From assembly GCA_016793065.1 (NCBI GenBank), contig JAEULV010000006.1, positions 1 through 64,000 of the forward strand: a stretch of DNA of 64,000 nt. Direction: 5' to 3'. Below are positions 54,425 through 63,315 of the stretch, piece after piece. Position 1 is the stretch's first letter; every line of letters starts with the position of its first letter. The DNA comes from Hyphomicrobiaceae bacterium. Lineage in GTDB: Bacteria > Pseudomonadota > Alphaproteobacteria > Rhizobiales > Ancalomicrobiaceae. The notes beneath the pieces were generated by a model. That model saw only the letters and a program-made list of their open reading frames with translations. It searched no databases and was not told the origin of the DNA. The position numbers and the translations under genes are program-made.

Positions 54425-55426
54425 TCAGGCTTTCTCGCCATAGGCGCGGGTGGGCGGGGCAAAGCCGCAGCTCGTCCCGTCGGTGTGGATCACCTCGTCC
54501 TCCCAGGGCAGGCGGTAGCGGCCGGCGACGAGGTCGGTCATGAAGCTGTAGGGACAGTCGCCGGCGCCGCCCTTGACGGCGACATAGCCGCGATGGCCGA
54601 GCTGGTAGATGTTGTTTTCGACGCCCCAGTGGCGGCGGGCCTCGCGCACCAGGTCGGGGCGGACCTCGGCGGTGATGATCTCGTCTGCGCGGCCGGTGGT
54701 GCCATGGGCGATGACGGTACCGTCGAAGTCGACGATCATGCCCTCGCCCATGGAATCGAACGTGCCGTCGGAACCGCACATGCAGACATTGGCGGTGACC
54801 ATCAGGTTCTGGAAGCTGTTGGCCTGATTGGTGAAGCGCCACGACTGGCGGATCGGCGCGGTGTAGCCGGCGGTGCGCAGCATGATCTCGGCGCCCTTGT
54901 AGGCGCATTCGCGCGCCATTTCCGGGAACATGCCGTCATGGCAGATGATCAGCGCCAGCTTGCAGCCGTTGGGGCCGTCGATGACCGGAATGCCGATGTC
55001 GCCGGGCTCCCACGGCTCGACCGGCACCCAGGGGTGGAGCTTGCGGTAATAAAGCTTCACCTCGCCCTGGTCGTCGATGATCAGGCCGGAATTGTAGGGA
55101 TTGCCGCCGGGATTGGCCTCCATGATCGAGAAGCAGCCCCAGATGCGGTTGTCGATGCAGGCCTGGCGGAAGGCAGCGACCTCGGGGCCGTCGAGGCGGC
55201 ACATGATGGCCGGCTCGATCGACATGGACAGGCCGTGCAGAGAATATTCCGGGAAGACGACAAGATCCATGGTGGCGAGATTGCGCCGGGCCTTGCCGAC
55301 CATCTCGACGATGCGGGCGGTCTGGCGGGCGAGGTCGGCGGGCGTTTCCACCACCGGCAAGGCCAGCTGGACGAGGCCGATGACCACGCCGTTCGGCGAC
55401 TTGTTGAGACCTCCAAGACCGTTCAT
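54425..55426 (-). CDS. Formamidase-like amidohydrolase (nitrilase superfamily, AmiF type)
   Basis: This is a 333-residue aliphatic-amidase-branch nitrilase-superfamily enzyme. The catalytic triad is E60 in VFPEYSLHGL, K129 in YYRKLHPW and C162 in IICHDGMFPE. It resembles Helicobacter formamidase AmiF over its full length (IWGCFSIMEANPGGNPYNSGLI, NFDGT-type region, WGVENNIYQLGHRGYVAVKGG, PWEDEV). AmiF releases formate and ammonia from formamide. In a biuret/ureide operon the true substrate may instead be a short carbamoyl or formyl amide. It sits 34 bases after the second permease gene. Confidence 0.88.
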   Translation of the reverse strand: MNGLGGLNKSPNGVVIGLVQLALPVVETPADLARQTARIVEMVGKARRNLATMDLVVFPEYSLHGLSMSIEPAIMCRLDGPEVAAFRQACIDNRIWGCFSIMEANPGGNPYNSGLIIDDQGEVKLYYRKLHPWVPVEPWEPGDIGIPVIDGPNGCKLALIICHDGMFPEMARECAYKGAEIMLRTAGYTAPIRQSWRFTNQANSFQNLMVTANVCMCGSDGTFDSMGEGMIVDFDGTVIAHGTTGRADEIITAEVRPDLVREARRHWGVENNIYQLGHRGYVAVKGGAGDCPYSFMTDLVAGRYRLPWEDEVIHTDGTSCGFAPPTRAYGEKA

Positions 55427-55460
55427 CCGGGCAATCCTTGGGTGGGCGGCCGTCGCCGGC

Positions 55461-56381
55461 CTATCTGGTGATCGACAATTCGCCCGGGGCGCCCTTGAGC
55501 GAGCGCTTGGGCGAGGTCGAGGCGATCATGATGGCGAGGGTGAGGATGTGGGGGGCGGCATTGAAGAAGTGGTAGCCCTGGCTGACGCCGATCGACTGCA
55601 GCGCCGGGCCGAGGGCGCCGGCGGCGCCGAACAGCAGGGCGGCGCCGACGCAGGCGATGGGATTCCAGCGCGAGAAGATCACCAGCGCCACCGCCATCAG
55701 CCCCTGGCCGGAGGACAGACCCTCGTTCCACGAGCCGGGATAGTAGAGCGACAGGAAGGCGCCGCCGATGCCGGCGGAGAAGCCGCCGATGGTGGTAGCG
55801 AGGAAGCGCACGCCATCGACCGAGGTGCCCATGGCGCGGGCGGTGGCGGAGCTGTCGCCGGTCATGCGCACCACGAGGCCGAAACGGGTGTTGCGGAACG
55901 CCCACCACAGCACCACCGCGGCGGCGATGCCGATGAAGAACAGCGGGTTGATCTGCAACGCCACCTTCAATTGCGGATTGGAGACGAGGAAGCCGAAATC
56001 GATGGCCTCGAGCCGGGGGGCGGTCGGCTGGATGAAGCCCTTGCCGAAGAAGAACGCCAGGCCGGTGCCGAACAGCATCATGGCGATGCCGATGGCGATG
56101 TCGTTGACCTTGGGCAGCTTGCAGATATAGCCGTGGAGGGCGCCGAAGCCGGCGCCGCAGAGGCCGGCGGCGAGAACCCCGGTCCAGGGGCTGCCGGTCA
56201 GGTAGGAGACGGCATAGGCGCTCATGGCGCCGAAGACCAGCGTGCCCTCGAGCCCGAGATTGATGCGACCGGACTTCTCGGTCAGGCATTCGCCGAGCGA
56301 GACGAACAGGAACGGCGTCGACACCCGGATGGCGCCGGCGAACATGGCGACAAGGACGGTCAGGATCGGATCGTCGGTCAT
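55461..56381 (-). CDS. ABC transporter permease (nucleoside/BMP type)
   Basis: This integral membrane permease has 306 residues and eight to ten membrane segments, in the BPD_transp_2 (branched-chain/nucleoside) family. It has the GLEGTLVFGAMSAY motif, GFSAGIGGAFLSLYYPGSWNEG and SGQGLMAVALVIF. It forms a heterodimer with the other permease, whose stop overlaps its ATG (ATGA). The transporter is of the YufPQ/NupPQ type that imports nucleosides and related uncharged compounds. Confidence 0.92.
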   Translation of the reverse strand: MTDDPILTVLVAMFAGAIRVSTPFLFVSLGECLTEKSGRINLGLEGTLVFGAMSAYAVSYLTGSPWTGVLAAGLCGAGFGALHGYICKLPKVNDIAIGIAMMLFGTGLAFFFGKGFIQPTAPRLEAIDFGFLVSNPQLKVALQINPLFFIGIAAAVVLWWAFRNTRFGLVVRMTGDSSATARAMGTSVDGVRFLATTIGGFSAGIGGAFLSLYYPGSWNEGLSSGQGLMAVALVIFSRWNPIACVGAALLFGAAGALGPALQSIGVSQGYHFFNAAPHILTLAIMIASTSPKRSLKGAPGELSITR

Positions 56382-57508
56382 GCGCGCGCCTCCCTCGAGA
56401 ACAGCGGAATGCGGCCATAGACGGTTTCGGACAACAGGATGATCAGGAAGATCAGCCCCTGCAGCACCTGGACCGTGGCGTCGGGCAGGCCCATGCGGCG
56501 CTGGATCAGGCCGCCGGCGGCGGCGAGCCCGCCGAACAGGATCGCCACCGGCGGGATGGCCAGCGGATTGTGGCGGGCGAGAAACGACACGAGGATGCCG
56601 GTGAAGCCGTAGCCGGCGACCAGCGATGCATTGGCCTTGCCGAGGATGGCGGCGACCTCGAAATAACCGGCGATGCCGGCGCAGGCGCCGGCGAGGGCGC
56701 AGGCGGCGAGCATCAGGCGGCCGACCGGCAGGCCCTGGGCGCGGGCGGCGCGGACATTGCCGCCGGTGACGCGGGCGGCGAAGCCGAAGGTGGTGCGGCT
56801 CATCAGGATATGGGCGCCGATCGCCATGACGACGCCGAAGGCAAGACCCCAGTGGACCTCGAGGCCGGGGATCTGGCCGACCATCAGGTCGGCGCCGATC
56901 GGCGTGGTCGAGGGCTTGTTGGGGTCGGCGGGCGAGCGCAGGGCGCCCTCGACGAAGAAGTTCAGGATCGCCACGGCGATGTAGAACATCAGCAGCGAGG
57001 CGATGGTTTCGTTGACGCCGCGATGATGGCGCAGCGCGCCGACGAAGCCGATCCACAGGGCGCCGGCGAGGGTGGCGGCGATGAACATCAGCGGCATGAC
57101 GAAGAAGGCGCCGCCCTGGCCGATGAACGGCAGCGCGACGACGGCGGCGGCAAAGCCGCCGATGACCAGCGCGCCCTCGCCGCCGATGATGACGAGGCCG
57201 AGGCGGGCGGGAATGGCGACGCAAAGGGCGGTGAAGATCAGCGGCGCGGTGCGCACCAGGGTGTTCTGCCAGGAGAATGCGGTGCCGAAGCCGCCGCGCC
57301 AGAGCAACTCGAAGAAGGTCTGCGGCGATTTGCCGAGCGCGAGGAGAAACAGCGAGAACAGCGCGGCCGAAACGACGACGGCGCCGACCGGGATGACGAT
57401 GGCCTCGGACGCGGCAAGGGCGCGGCCAACCCAGTCGATGGCGCGGGGATGCGGCGCCGGTTGCGCGGCAACGGCCGGCACGGAAGCATCGGTGGTCGGG
57501 TCGGGCAC
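56378..57508 (-). CDS. ABC transporter permease (nucleoside/BMP type)
   Basis: This is the second permease of the importer, 376 residues, with about ten membrane segments. The region LGLVIIGGEGALVIGGFAAAVVALPFIGQGG and GVNETIASLLMFYIAVAILNFFVEG is typical of YufP-like permeases. I chose the GTG at 57508 because AGGAG lies ten bases upstream; no ATG is available nearby in frame. The stop overlaps the following permease start. It follows the BMP gene by 185 bases. Confidence 0.88.
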   Translation of the reverse strand: MPDPTTDASVPAVAAQPAPHPRAIDWVGRALAASEAIVIPVGAVVVSAALFSLFLLALGKSPQTFFELLWRGGFGTAFSWQNTLVRTAPLIFTALCVAIPARLGLVIIGGEGALVIGGFAAAVVALPFIGQGGAFFVMPLMFIAATLAGALWIGFVGALRHHRGVNETIASLLMFYIAVAILNFFVEGALRSPADPNKPSTTPIGADLMVGQIPGLEVHWGLAFGVVMAIGAHILMSRTTFGFAARVTGGNVRAARAQGLPVGRLMLAACALAGACAGIAGYFEVAAILGKANASLVAGYGFTGILVSFLARHNPLAIPPVAILFGGLAAAGGLIQRRMGLPDATVQVLQGLIFLIILLSETVYGRIPLFSREARA

Positions 57509-57693
57509 CAGGTCAGGCTCCTTCGTCGGGACGGGCGAGCGACATTGCGGGCGAGCGACGGGCCACCCCGCCGGCGCGGCAAGGCGGCGGGCGGGGCGGC
57601 GATCTCGAACCGCCGGCGATCGGGCGGACGGCGGCAGGGGATGCGGACGGCGGAAACGGCCGGACGAGCCGACCGTTTCACGACGGCAATGGC

Positions 57694-58809
57694 TCAGGTG
57701 ATCGAACCGACGATGCCCTCGACCAGATAGTTGGTGGTCTCGAGGAAGGGGTCGTAGTTGTCGACGATCTTGCCGGCCGGAACGACGACATTGCCCTTGT
57801 TGTCCTTGATCGGGCCGATGACGTAGGGCTTGTTGGCCTTGAGATCGGCGATCGCGGCGGTGGCGGCAGCCTTGGCGGCGTCGGTGGCACCGGCGCCGAA
57901 GGCGGTGTTCTGGACATAGTCCTTGTCGTAGCCGCCGCGCTCGAAGTTCGGCAGCTTGTCGCCCTTGGCGAGAAGGGCGGCGAAGGCCTTGTAGATGGTT
58001 TCCCACTTGTATTCGGCGCCGGTGATGAAGCCCTTCGGCGCCAGCTTGGCCTGGCTGGCATTGTGGCCGCAGCACTTGATGCCGCGCTTCTCGGCGGTCT
58101 CGATCACCACCTTCGGGCTGTCGACATGGCAGGTCAGGACGTCGCAGCCGGCATCGGCGAGCGCGTTGGCGGCCTCGGCCTCGCGAACCGGCAGGGCCCA
58201 GTCGCCGGTGAAGATCAGCTGGATGGTGGCGTTGGGGTTGACCTTGCGGACGCCGAGGGCGAAGGCGTTGATATTGGTCAGCACCGAGGAGATCGGCTTG
58301 GCGGCGATGAAGCCGAGCTTGTTGGTCTTGGTGGAAAGACCGGCGGCGATGCCGTCGATGTAATGGGCCTGATGCAGATAGGCGTAGTAGGAGCCGGCAT
58401 TGGTCGGGTGCTTGTCCTTCTGCCACAGGCCGATGGCGTGGCGGAACTCGACATCCGGGTACTTCTTGGCCATTTCCAGCATGTGGGGGTCGAAATAGCC
58501 GAACGAGGTGGCGAAGATCAGCTTGGCGCCGTCGAGCTTGATCATCGATTCCATCGTCTTCTGCACGGCGACGGTCTCGGGGACGTTTTCTTCCTCGACG
58601 ACGGTGACGCCGGGAACGGCCTTCAGCGCCGAAGCCGCGACCGCGTGGGCCTGGTTCCAGCCGAAGTCGTCGCGCGGGCCGACATAGATGATGCCGATGG
58701 TGAGCCCGGCGGCGGCGGCGCGATCAATGCCGCCGAAGGCCGGCGCGGCAAGGATGCCGGCGGCGGCCGACTTGAGCAGGGTACGGCGGGAGAACAGGAT
58801 TTTCGACAT
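57694..58809 (-). CDS. BMP-family substrate-binding protein (PnrA-like), twin-arginine-type leader
   Basis: This is a 371-residue periplasmic binding protein of the basic membrane protein (BMP/Med) family. The leader contains FSRRTLLKS with adjacent arginines, a Tat-like signal, and then a hydrophobic stretch. The mature part starts near AGLTIGIIYVGPRDDFGWNQAH. BMP proteins bind nucleosides or related compounds. It is the first gene of the urea-derivative catabolic operon. The upstream 300 bases carry two TTGTATGCA-type motifs. The ATG at 58809 has a purine-rich GGGG region upstream. Confidence 0.93.
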   Translation of the reverse strand: MSKILFSRRTLLKSAAAGILAAPAFGGIDRAAAAGLTIGIIYVGPRDDFGWNQAHAVAASALKAVPGVTVVEEENVPETVAVQKTMESMIKLDGAKLIFATSFGYFDPHMLEMAKKYPDVEFRHAIGLWQKDKHPTNAGSYYAYLHQAHYIDGIAAGLSTKTNKLGFIAAKPISSVLTNINAFALGVRKVNPNATIQLIFTGDWALPVREAEAANALADAGCDVLTCHVDSPKVVIETAEKRGIKCCGHNASQAKLAPKGFITGAEYKWETIYKAFAALLAKGDKLPNFERGGYDKDYVQNTAFGAGATDAAKAAATAAIADLKANKPYVIGPIKDNKGNVVVPAGKIVDNYDPFLETTNYLVEGIVGSIT

Positions 58810-58838
58810 GGAATGACCCCTTCGAACAGGACGGCGCC

Positions 58839-58855
58839 GATTGTTGTATGCAATC
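58839..58855. promoter_or_regulatory. Candidate GntR operator before the BMP operon
   Basis: A perfect dyad GATTG-N7-CAATC surrounds TTGTATGCAA, 30 bases upstream of the BMP gene start. Related motifs are at 59076 and, inverted, at 62850. FCD-type GntR regulators commonly bind TTGTATACAA-like sites, so the adjacent GntR gene is the likely binder. Confidence 0.6.
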
Positions 58856-59075
58856 AGACGCGCACTGCCGAACTGATTCGCAATGGCCGTGCCAAGCACC
58901 GCGAGAGCGGCCAAGAAATTTTAGGCATGAACAATTTCTATCTATTTTTCTGCCGATTAGGTGATAAACGCCGCGAGAGCGGCGCTGAATCCGGTTGAAG
59001 GGATCGCCGACGCCAAGGACCGCCGCCGGCGAAAACCGCGATACATTCAAGGCATCCGCGCCTATTTTTTGCGCG

Positions 59076-59085
59076 TTGTATGCAT
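59076..59085. promoter_or_regulatory. Second TTGTATGCA motif upstream of the BMP operon
   Basis: TTGTATGCAT lies 267 bases upstream of the BMP start, close to the stop of the 2OG oxygenase gene. It matches the first nine bases of the site at 58844-58853. Confidence 0.45.
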
Positions 59086-59108
59086 CTTAGGCAGTGCCGG
59101 CACCGGGA

Positions 59109-60068
59109 TCACGGGACGGTGTCGATGCCGACGGCGGCGCCATAGGTAGCGTTGAGGCGCTGGCGCAGATAGGCGGCCATGGTGACGGGCGGATATTTCG
59201 CCAACGCGCCGGGGGCGACGCAGCCCGGCAGGGCGGAGATGATCGCATCGGGGTTGGCGTCGAGGAAGAACGCGATCGACCAGCGCTCGCGGTTGCCGCG
59301 ATTGACGACGCGGTGGGGGTTGGACACATAGACGTCGTTCGACCAGCGCATCAGGCTGTCGCCGATATTGACGACGAAGGTGCCGGGAATGACCGGGGCG
59401 GCGACCCAGACGCCGTCGCGACGGCAAACCTCGAGGCCGCCGACCGCATCGGTGGCGAGCAGGGTGATGTTGCCGTAGTCGGTATGGGCGCCGGCGCCGA
59501 TCTGACCCGCCAGCGCATCGGCCGGATGGGGCGGGTAGTGCAGCAGCCGCAGGGTGGCGAGCGGATGGTCGAGCTTGTCGGCGAAGAAATCCGGCTCGAG
59601 GCCGAGATCGACGGCGATCGCCCGGTGCAGCCGACGGCCGAGCGCCAGGACGGCATCGAAATAGGCCTGCATCACCGGCTGGAAGCCGTCGAGGCGCGGC
59701 CAGGCGTTGCGGCCGCGACCATCGGCGCCGAGACCGGTGGCCGGATCGTCGAAGCCGATATTGAAGGCCTCCTTCAGGTCGGCGGGGCGGGTGGGGTCGA
59801 GCGCCTCGGTCAGGAGGCCGGCATAACCGCGATTGGCGCCGACCTTGTCGATGGCGATGGCGGCCTTTTCGGCCGTCGGCAGGGCGAAGAATTTGGCGGA
59901 GGCGGCGAAGGCAGCGTCGATCAGGTCGGCGGCGACGCCGTGGTTGCGCACATAAAAGAAGCCAATATCCCGGGCGGCGCTGCCTATATCATGGGCAATG
60001 CGTGCAAGCGCCTGGGGATTGCCGGTTTCGAGATCAGTCAGATCGATGACCGGAATGGCATCGGACAT
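59109..60068 (-). CDS. 2-oxoglutarate/Fe(II) oxygenase, isopenicillin N synthase-like family
   Basis: This 319-residue non-haem iron oxygenase has the DIOX_N/2OG-FeII domains. The iron triad is H195-x-D197 (GAHTDYGNITLL) and H252 (SNPHRVVNRG), with the 2OG-binding pair R262-x-S264. It is divergent from the GntR gene, with a GGGAGGG before the ATG at 60068. In a ureide catabolic island it may oxidise an uptaken purine or pyrimidine derivative, in the manner of xanthine dioxygenases, although those are of the TauD type. The substrate is unknown. Confidence 0.9.
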   Translation of the reverse strand: MSDAIPVIDLTDLETGNPQALARIAHDIGSAARDIGFFYVRNHGVAADLIDAAFAASAKFFALPTAEKAAIAIDKVGANRGYAGLLTEALDPTRPADLKEAFNIGFDDPATGLGADGRGRNAWPRLDGFQPVMQAYFDAVLALGRRLHRAIAVDLGLEPDFFADKLDHPLATLRLLHYPPHPADALAGQIGAGAHTDYGNITLLATDAVGGLEVCRRDGVWVAAPVIPGTFVVNIGDSLMRWSNDVYVSNPHRVVNRGNRERWSIAFFLDANPDAIISALPGCVAPGALAKYPPVTMAAYLRQRLNATYGAAVGIDTVP

Positions 60069-60207
60069 GGGATTTCCCTCCCAGATTTCGGGGAGCGGTC
60101 GGAAGCGGCCGCCGGGGCTGGCCTTGTTCTTGCTCATTTCGTGCCGAAACTGATCGCGAAGCCGATGGCGACGATTCGTCGCCTCGCCCGATCCCGCGGA
60201 AGAGGCC

Positions 60208-60921
60208 ATGCCGAGGACACGAGATCCCGCCCGTTCGCCGCGCCGCGATGCCACCGGTCGCTCCGGACCGGCGCGGCCCGGCGGCATCACCCATGCCGAA
60301 CGGTTGCGCACCGAACTTGCCGAGGAAATCGCCCGCGGCCGGCTGACGCCGGGCACGGCGCTGGATGAGACGTCGCTGGCCGAGCGCTTCGGGGTGTCGC
60401 GTACGCCGGTTCGGGAGGCGCTGCGCGAGCTGGCGGCGGCCGGGCTGATCGAATACCGACCGCACCGGGGCGCGGTGGTGACGGCGCTCAGCGCCGAGCG
60501 GGTCGACGAGATGTTCCAGGTGATGGCCGAGCTGGAGGCGTTGTGCGCGGCGTCGGCGGCGGTGGCGATGACGGCGGCGGAGCGGGCGGAACTGGGCGCG
60601 ATGCACCAGCAGGCGGCCGAACTGGTGCGGCTTGGCGATCTCGCCGGCTATACCGAGGCGAACGACCGGTTTCACGCCTTCATCTACACCGCCAGCCACA
60701 ACGGCTTCCTGGCGGAGACCGTGCTCGGGGTGCGCCGGCGGGTGGTGGCGTTCCGGCGGGCGCAGTTCAGTTCGCTCGGCCGGTTGACCGAGAGCCACCG
60801 CGAGCACGACCGGGTGGTGCAGGCGCTGCTGCGCGGCGACCGCGAGGCCGCCGCCCGCGAGATGCGGGCGCACCTCACCTCGTCCGGACGCTCCTACAGC
60901 CAGATGCACGACGGACTGTAA
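60208..60921 (+). CDS. GntR-family regulator with FCD effector domain
   Basis: This is a transcription factor of 237 residues. The winged helix is at residues ~27-95 (AEEIARGRLTPGTALDETSLAERFGVSRTPVREALRELAAAGLIEYRPHRGAVV), and the FCD effector domain is at ~105-225. It is divergent from the oxygenase gene and convergent to the allophanate hydrolase gene, so it is the natural local regulator. Its probable target is the TTGTATGCAA motif present upstream of the binding-protein operon and of the allophanate hydrolase. Confidence 0.93.
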   Translation: MPRTRDPARSPRRDATGRSGPARPGGITHAERLRTELAEEIARGRLTPGTALDETSLAERFGVSRTPVREALRELAAAGLIEYRPHRGAVVTALSAERVDEMFQVMAELEALCAASAAVAMTAAERAELGAMHQQAAELVRLGDLAGYTEANDRFHAFIYTASHNGFLAETVLGVRRRVVAFRRAQFSSLGRLTESHREHDRVVQALLRGDREAAAREMRAHLTSSGRSYSQMHDGL

Positions 60922-60967
60922 TACGAGAGGCCAAGTGCGCCGCCGCGCCCGGCTCTGGCTTGATTGG

Positions 60968-62782
60968 TCAGGCGCGGGAGGCGATATAGGCGCGCCAGCC
61001 GCCAAAGGCGCTGATGTCGGTGGCGCCGTCGATGCCGGCCGGTTCGCACAGGAAACCCTTGTGCATGGTCTGGTCGTCAAGAAGGACGGTGCCGATGCCG
61101 AGGGGCGACGGGATGCCGGCGACAAAGCGGCCGAAGCCGGCGGGCGACAGCGACCAGAGTTCGGCCTCGATGGCGACGCCGCCTTCGGCGACGCGGACCA
61201 TGCCGGGCCGGAACGGCGGCCCACCGGCAAGGGCATAGAAGCGATAGACCGGCGCGGTGCGGACCTTGGCGACCAGGGTGGCACCGAGGTCGGTCAGTTC
61301 GCGGTTGAGCACCATGCCGGAGAGATGGCCGCCGACCACGACCACGCCGATCTCGCCGGGCGGCACGGTTGCCGGCAGCGACGCCAGCGGCGGGCGCGGC
61401 AGTCCGGTGGCGCCGAGGGGCTGGCCGCAGGCGGCCTCGACGGCGCGGCCGATGCTGGCGACATAGCCGTCGCGGCCGCCGGGCGCGATCAGCGTGATGC
61501 CGGCCGGCAGGCCGTCGGCGCGGGTCGAGGTCGGGACGGCGAGGGCGCAAAGGCCGAGCAGGTTGACGAAATTGGTGTAGGTGCCAAGGGCGGAGTTGGT
61601 GGCGATCGGGTCGGCCTCGACCTCGGCGACGGTCCAGGCGCGCGGCACGGTGGGCACGACAAGCGCGTCGACCTTGCCCCAGGCGGCCTCGCTGACGCGC
61701 CGCAGCTCGGCGAGGCGATAGGTCGCCTGAAACGTCTCGACGGCGGTGCGCGACAGCGCGCCTTCGGTGATGGCGCGGGTGACCGGGTGGAGCGAGGCGG
61801 CGCTCGTGCGCATAAAGGCCTCGATGGCGGCATAGCGCTCGGCGACCCAGGGGCCTTCGTAAAGCAGCCGCGCCACCGCGAAGAACGGCTCGAAATCGAT
61901 CTCGACCAGCGTATGGCCAAGGCCGGCGAGGCAGTCGAGCGTGGCGGCATAGGCGGCCTCGCCGGCGGCATCGCCGAAGAAGCGTCGATCGCCGGCGGCC
62001 GGGACGCCGAGGCGAAGCGCGGCCGGGGCGGCGCCAAGGCGGGCGAGCGGCATGGCGCGGGAGAACGGATCGGCGGCATCGAAGCCGGCGGCGACCCCGA
62101 GCACGGCGAATGCGTCGTCGGTGGTGAGGGCGAAGATCGAGACGCAATCGAGGCTGCGGCAGGCGGGCAGGACGCCGGCGGTGGAGACCAGCCCCGGCGT
62201 CGGTTTCAGGCCGACGAGGTTGTTGAGGCCGGCCGGCACGCGGCCGGAACCGGCGGTGTCGGTGCCGAGCGAGAAGCTGGCGAGGCCGGCGGCGACCGAG
62301 GTGGCGGAGCCGGAGGAGGAACCGCCGGGGATGATGTCGGCGCGGAAGCTGTTGCGCGGCACGCCATAGGGCGAGCGGACGCCGACGAGGCCGGTGGCGA
62401 ACTGATCGAGATTGGCCTTGCCGACGAGAATGGCGCCGGCAGCCTCAAGCCGGGCAACGACGGTGGCGCTGGCGGCGGGAACGTAGGCGAAATCCGGGCA
62501 GGCGGCGGTGGTGGCGAGGCCGGCGACGTCGATATTGTCCTTGGCGACAAAGGGAATGCCATAGAGCGGCAGGCGGGCGCGCTCCGTCGGCGGCAACGCC
62601 GCCAGGGCCTCGACGCGGGCGGCGAGCGCGGCCGGCGCGGGGCGGGAAATGAACAGGGCCGGGTCGGCATGGGCTTTGATCCGGGCATCGATCGCGGCGA
62701 CAAGGTCGCGCGGATCGAGCCCTTCGGCATAGGCGGCGGCAAGACTGGCGAGATCGAGGCTCTGCGGCGGCTTCACTGGCAT
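60968..62782 (-). CDS. atzF: Allophanate hydrolase (AtzF type)
   Basis: This is an amidase-signature hydrolase of 604 residues with an extra C-terminal domain of about 130 residues, as in AtzF/DUR1,2 allophanate hydrolases. The catalytic Lys-Ser-Ser residues are K81 (VAKDNIDVAG), Ser155/156 (PGGSSSGSA) and S179 (GTDTAGSGRVPAG). The enzyme breaks allophanate into ammonia and CO2, the final step after biuret hydrolase. The ATG at 62782 has AGGA upstream. A TTGCATACAA motif (inverse of the sites before the BMP operon) is 68 bases upstream. Confidence 0.93.
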   Translation of the reverse strand: MPVKPPQSLDLASLAAAYAEGLDPRDLVAAIDARIKAHADPALFISRPAPAALAARVEALAALPPTERARLPLYGIPFVAKDNIDVAGLATTAACPDFAYVPAASATVVARLEAAGAILVGKANLDQFATGLVGVRSPYGVPRNSFRADIIPGGSSSGSATSVAAGLASFSLGTDTAGSGRVPAGLNNLVGLKPTPGLVSTAGVLPACRSLDCVSIFALTTDDAFAVLGVAAGFDAADPFSRAMPLARLGAAPAALRLGVPAAGDRRFFGDAAGEAAYAATLDCLAGLGHTLVEIDFEPFFAVARLLYEGPWVAERYAAIEAFMRTSAASLHPVTRAITEGALSRTAVETFQATYRLAELRRVSEAAWGKVDALVVPTVPRAWTVAEVEADPIATNSALGTYTNFVNLLGLCALAVPTSTRADGLPAGITLIAPGGRDGYVASIGRAVEAACGQPLGATGLPRPPLASLPATVPPGEIGVVVVGGHLSGMVLNRELTDLGATLVAKVRTAPVYRFYALAGGPPFRPGMVRVAEGGVAIEAELWSLSPAGFGRFVAGIPSPLGIGTVLLDDQTMHKGFLCEPAGIDGATDISAFGGWRAYIASRA

Positions 62783-63116
62783 TGGCGCGGTCCTGCCCGA
62801 GGGGATGACAATGATCAGGTCTTGGCAAGACGCATGCCAGCGGTCGCTTTTGCATACAATTGTTGTACTTGCGATTTCACGATGTTTTTCAATACCGCTT
62901 GTCTTGATGCCGGCATCATTGGCGGCGCGGTCGGTGGATGACTGCCGTTATTTTGGGCGCCACGACGGCGACTGGCGCCGGCTTGGTCACGAAGCTTGCC
63001 GGCAATTGCGGCGATGGGCTTATGCGAATGGATTAGAGTGGGGGACTGGCGCGCCGAATAAAACCAAACTATTGTAGTCAGAATTAAACAAACAATAAGA
63101 TCCCGAGGAAACGACC
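62783..63116. promoter_or_regulatory. Divergent promoter region between atzF and a small ORF
   Basis: About 334 bases. It holds the putative operator at 62850-62859 and must contain promoters for atzF (minus) and for the small gene at 63117 (plus). The part from 63060 to 63105 is AT-rich. No other gene is visible. Confidence 0.5.
62850..62859. promoter_or_regulatory. Candidate GntR operator before atzF
   Basis: TTGCATACAA is the reverse complement of TTGTATGCAA at 58844-58853. It lies 68 bases upstream of the atzF ATG and is followed by TTGTTGTAC. Its presence ties atzF to the BMP operon as one regulon. Confidence 0.6.
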
Positions 63117-63260
63117 ATGGCCAAGACGCGCGTGCGCGCCCTCTTCGAGCGATTTGCCATTGCGGCGGCATTTGCGGTGATCCTGTCGATCGCGCTGTTC
63201 GCGCATGGTGATCGCAGCCCGACGCCAAAGCCCTATGTGGTCGCCGCGCCGTCGAACTGA
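63117..63260 (+). CDS. Small membrane protein, 47 residues
   Basis: This short gene has a good ribosome binding site (GAGGAAACG just before ATG) and encodes 47 residues. The sequence starts with basic residues (MAKTRVRALFERF), followed by a hydrophobic segment (AIAAAFAVILSIALFAH) and a short polar tail. It looks like a single-pass membrane protein, with its C-terminus outside. I do not recognise a family. It is convergent with the YcaO gene, and AT-rich promoter-like sequence precedes it. Confidence 0.65.
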   Translation: MAKTRVRALFERFAIAAAFAVILSIALFAHGDRSPTPKPYVVAAPSN

Positions 63261-63315
63261 CCGCGGCGCCGACCACGCGCGTATTCATACCTGTCGGTAT
63301 TGATACCGCCCGGTG

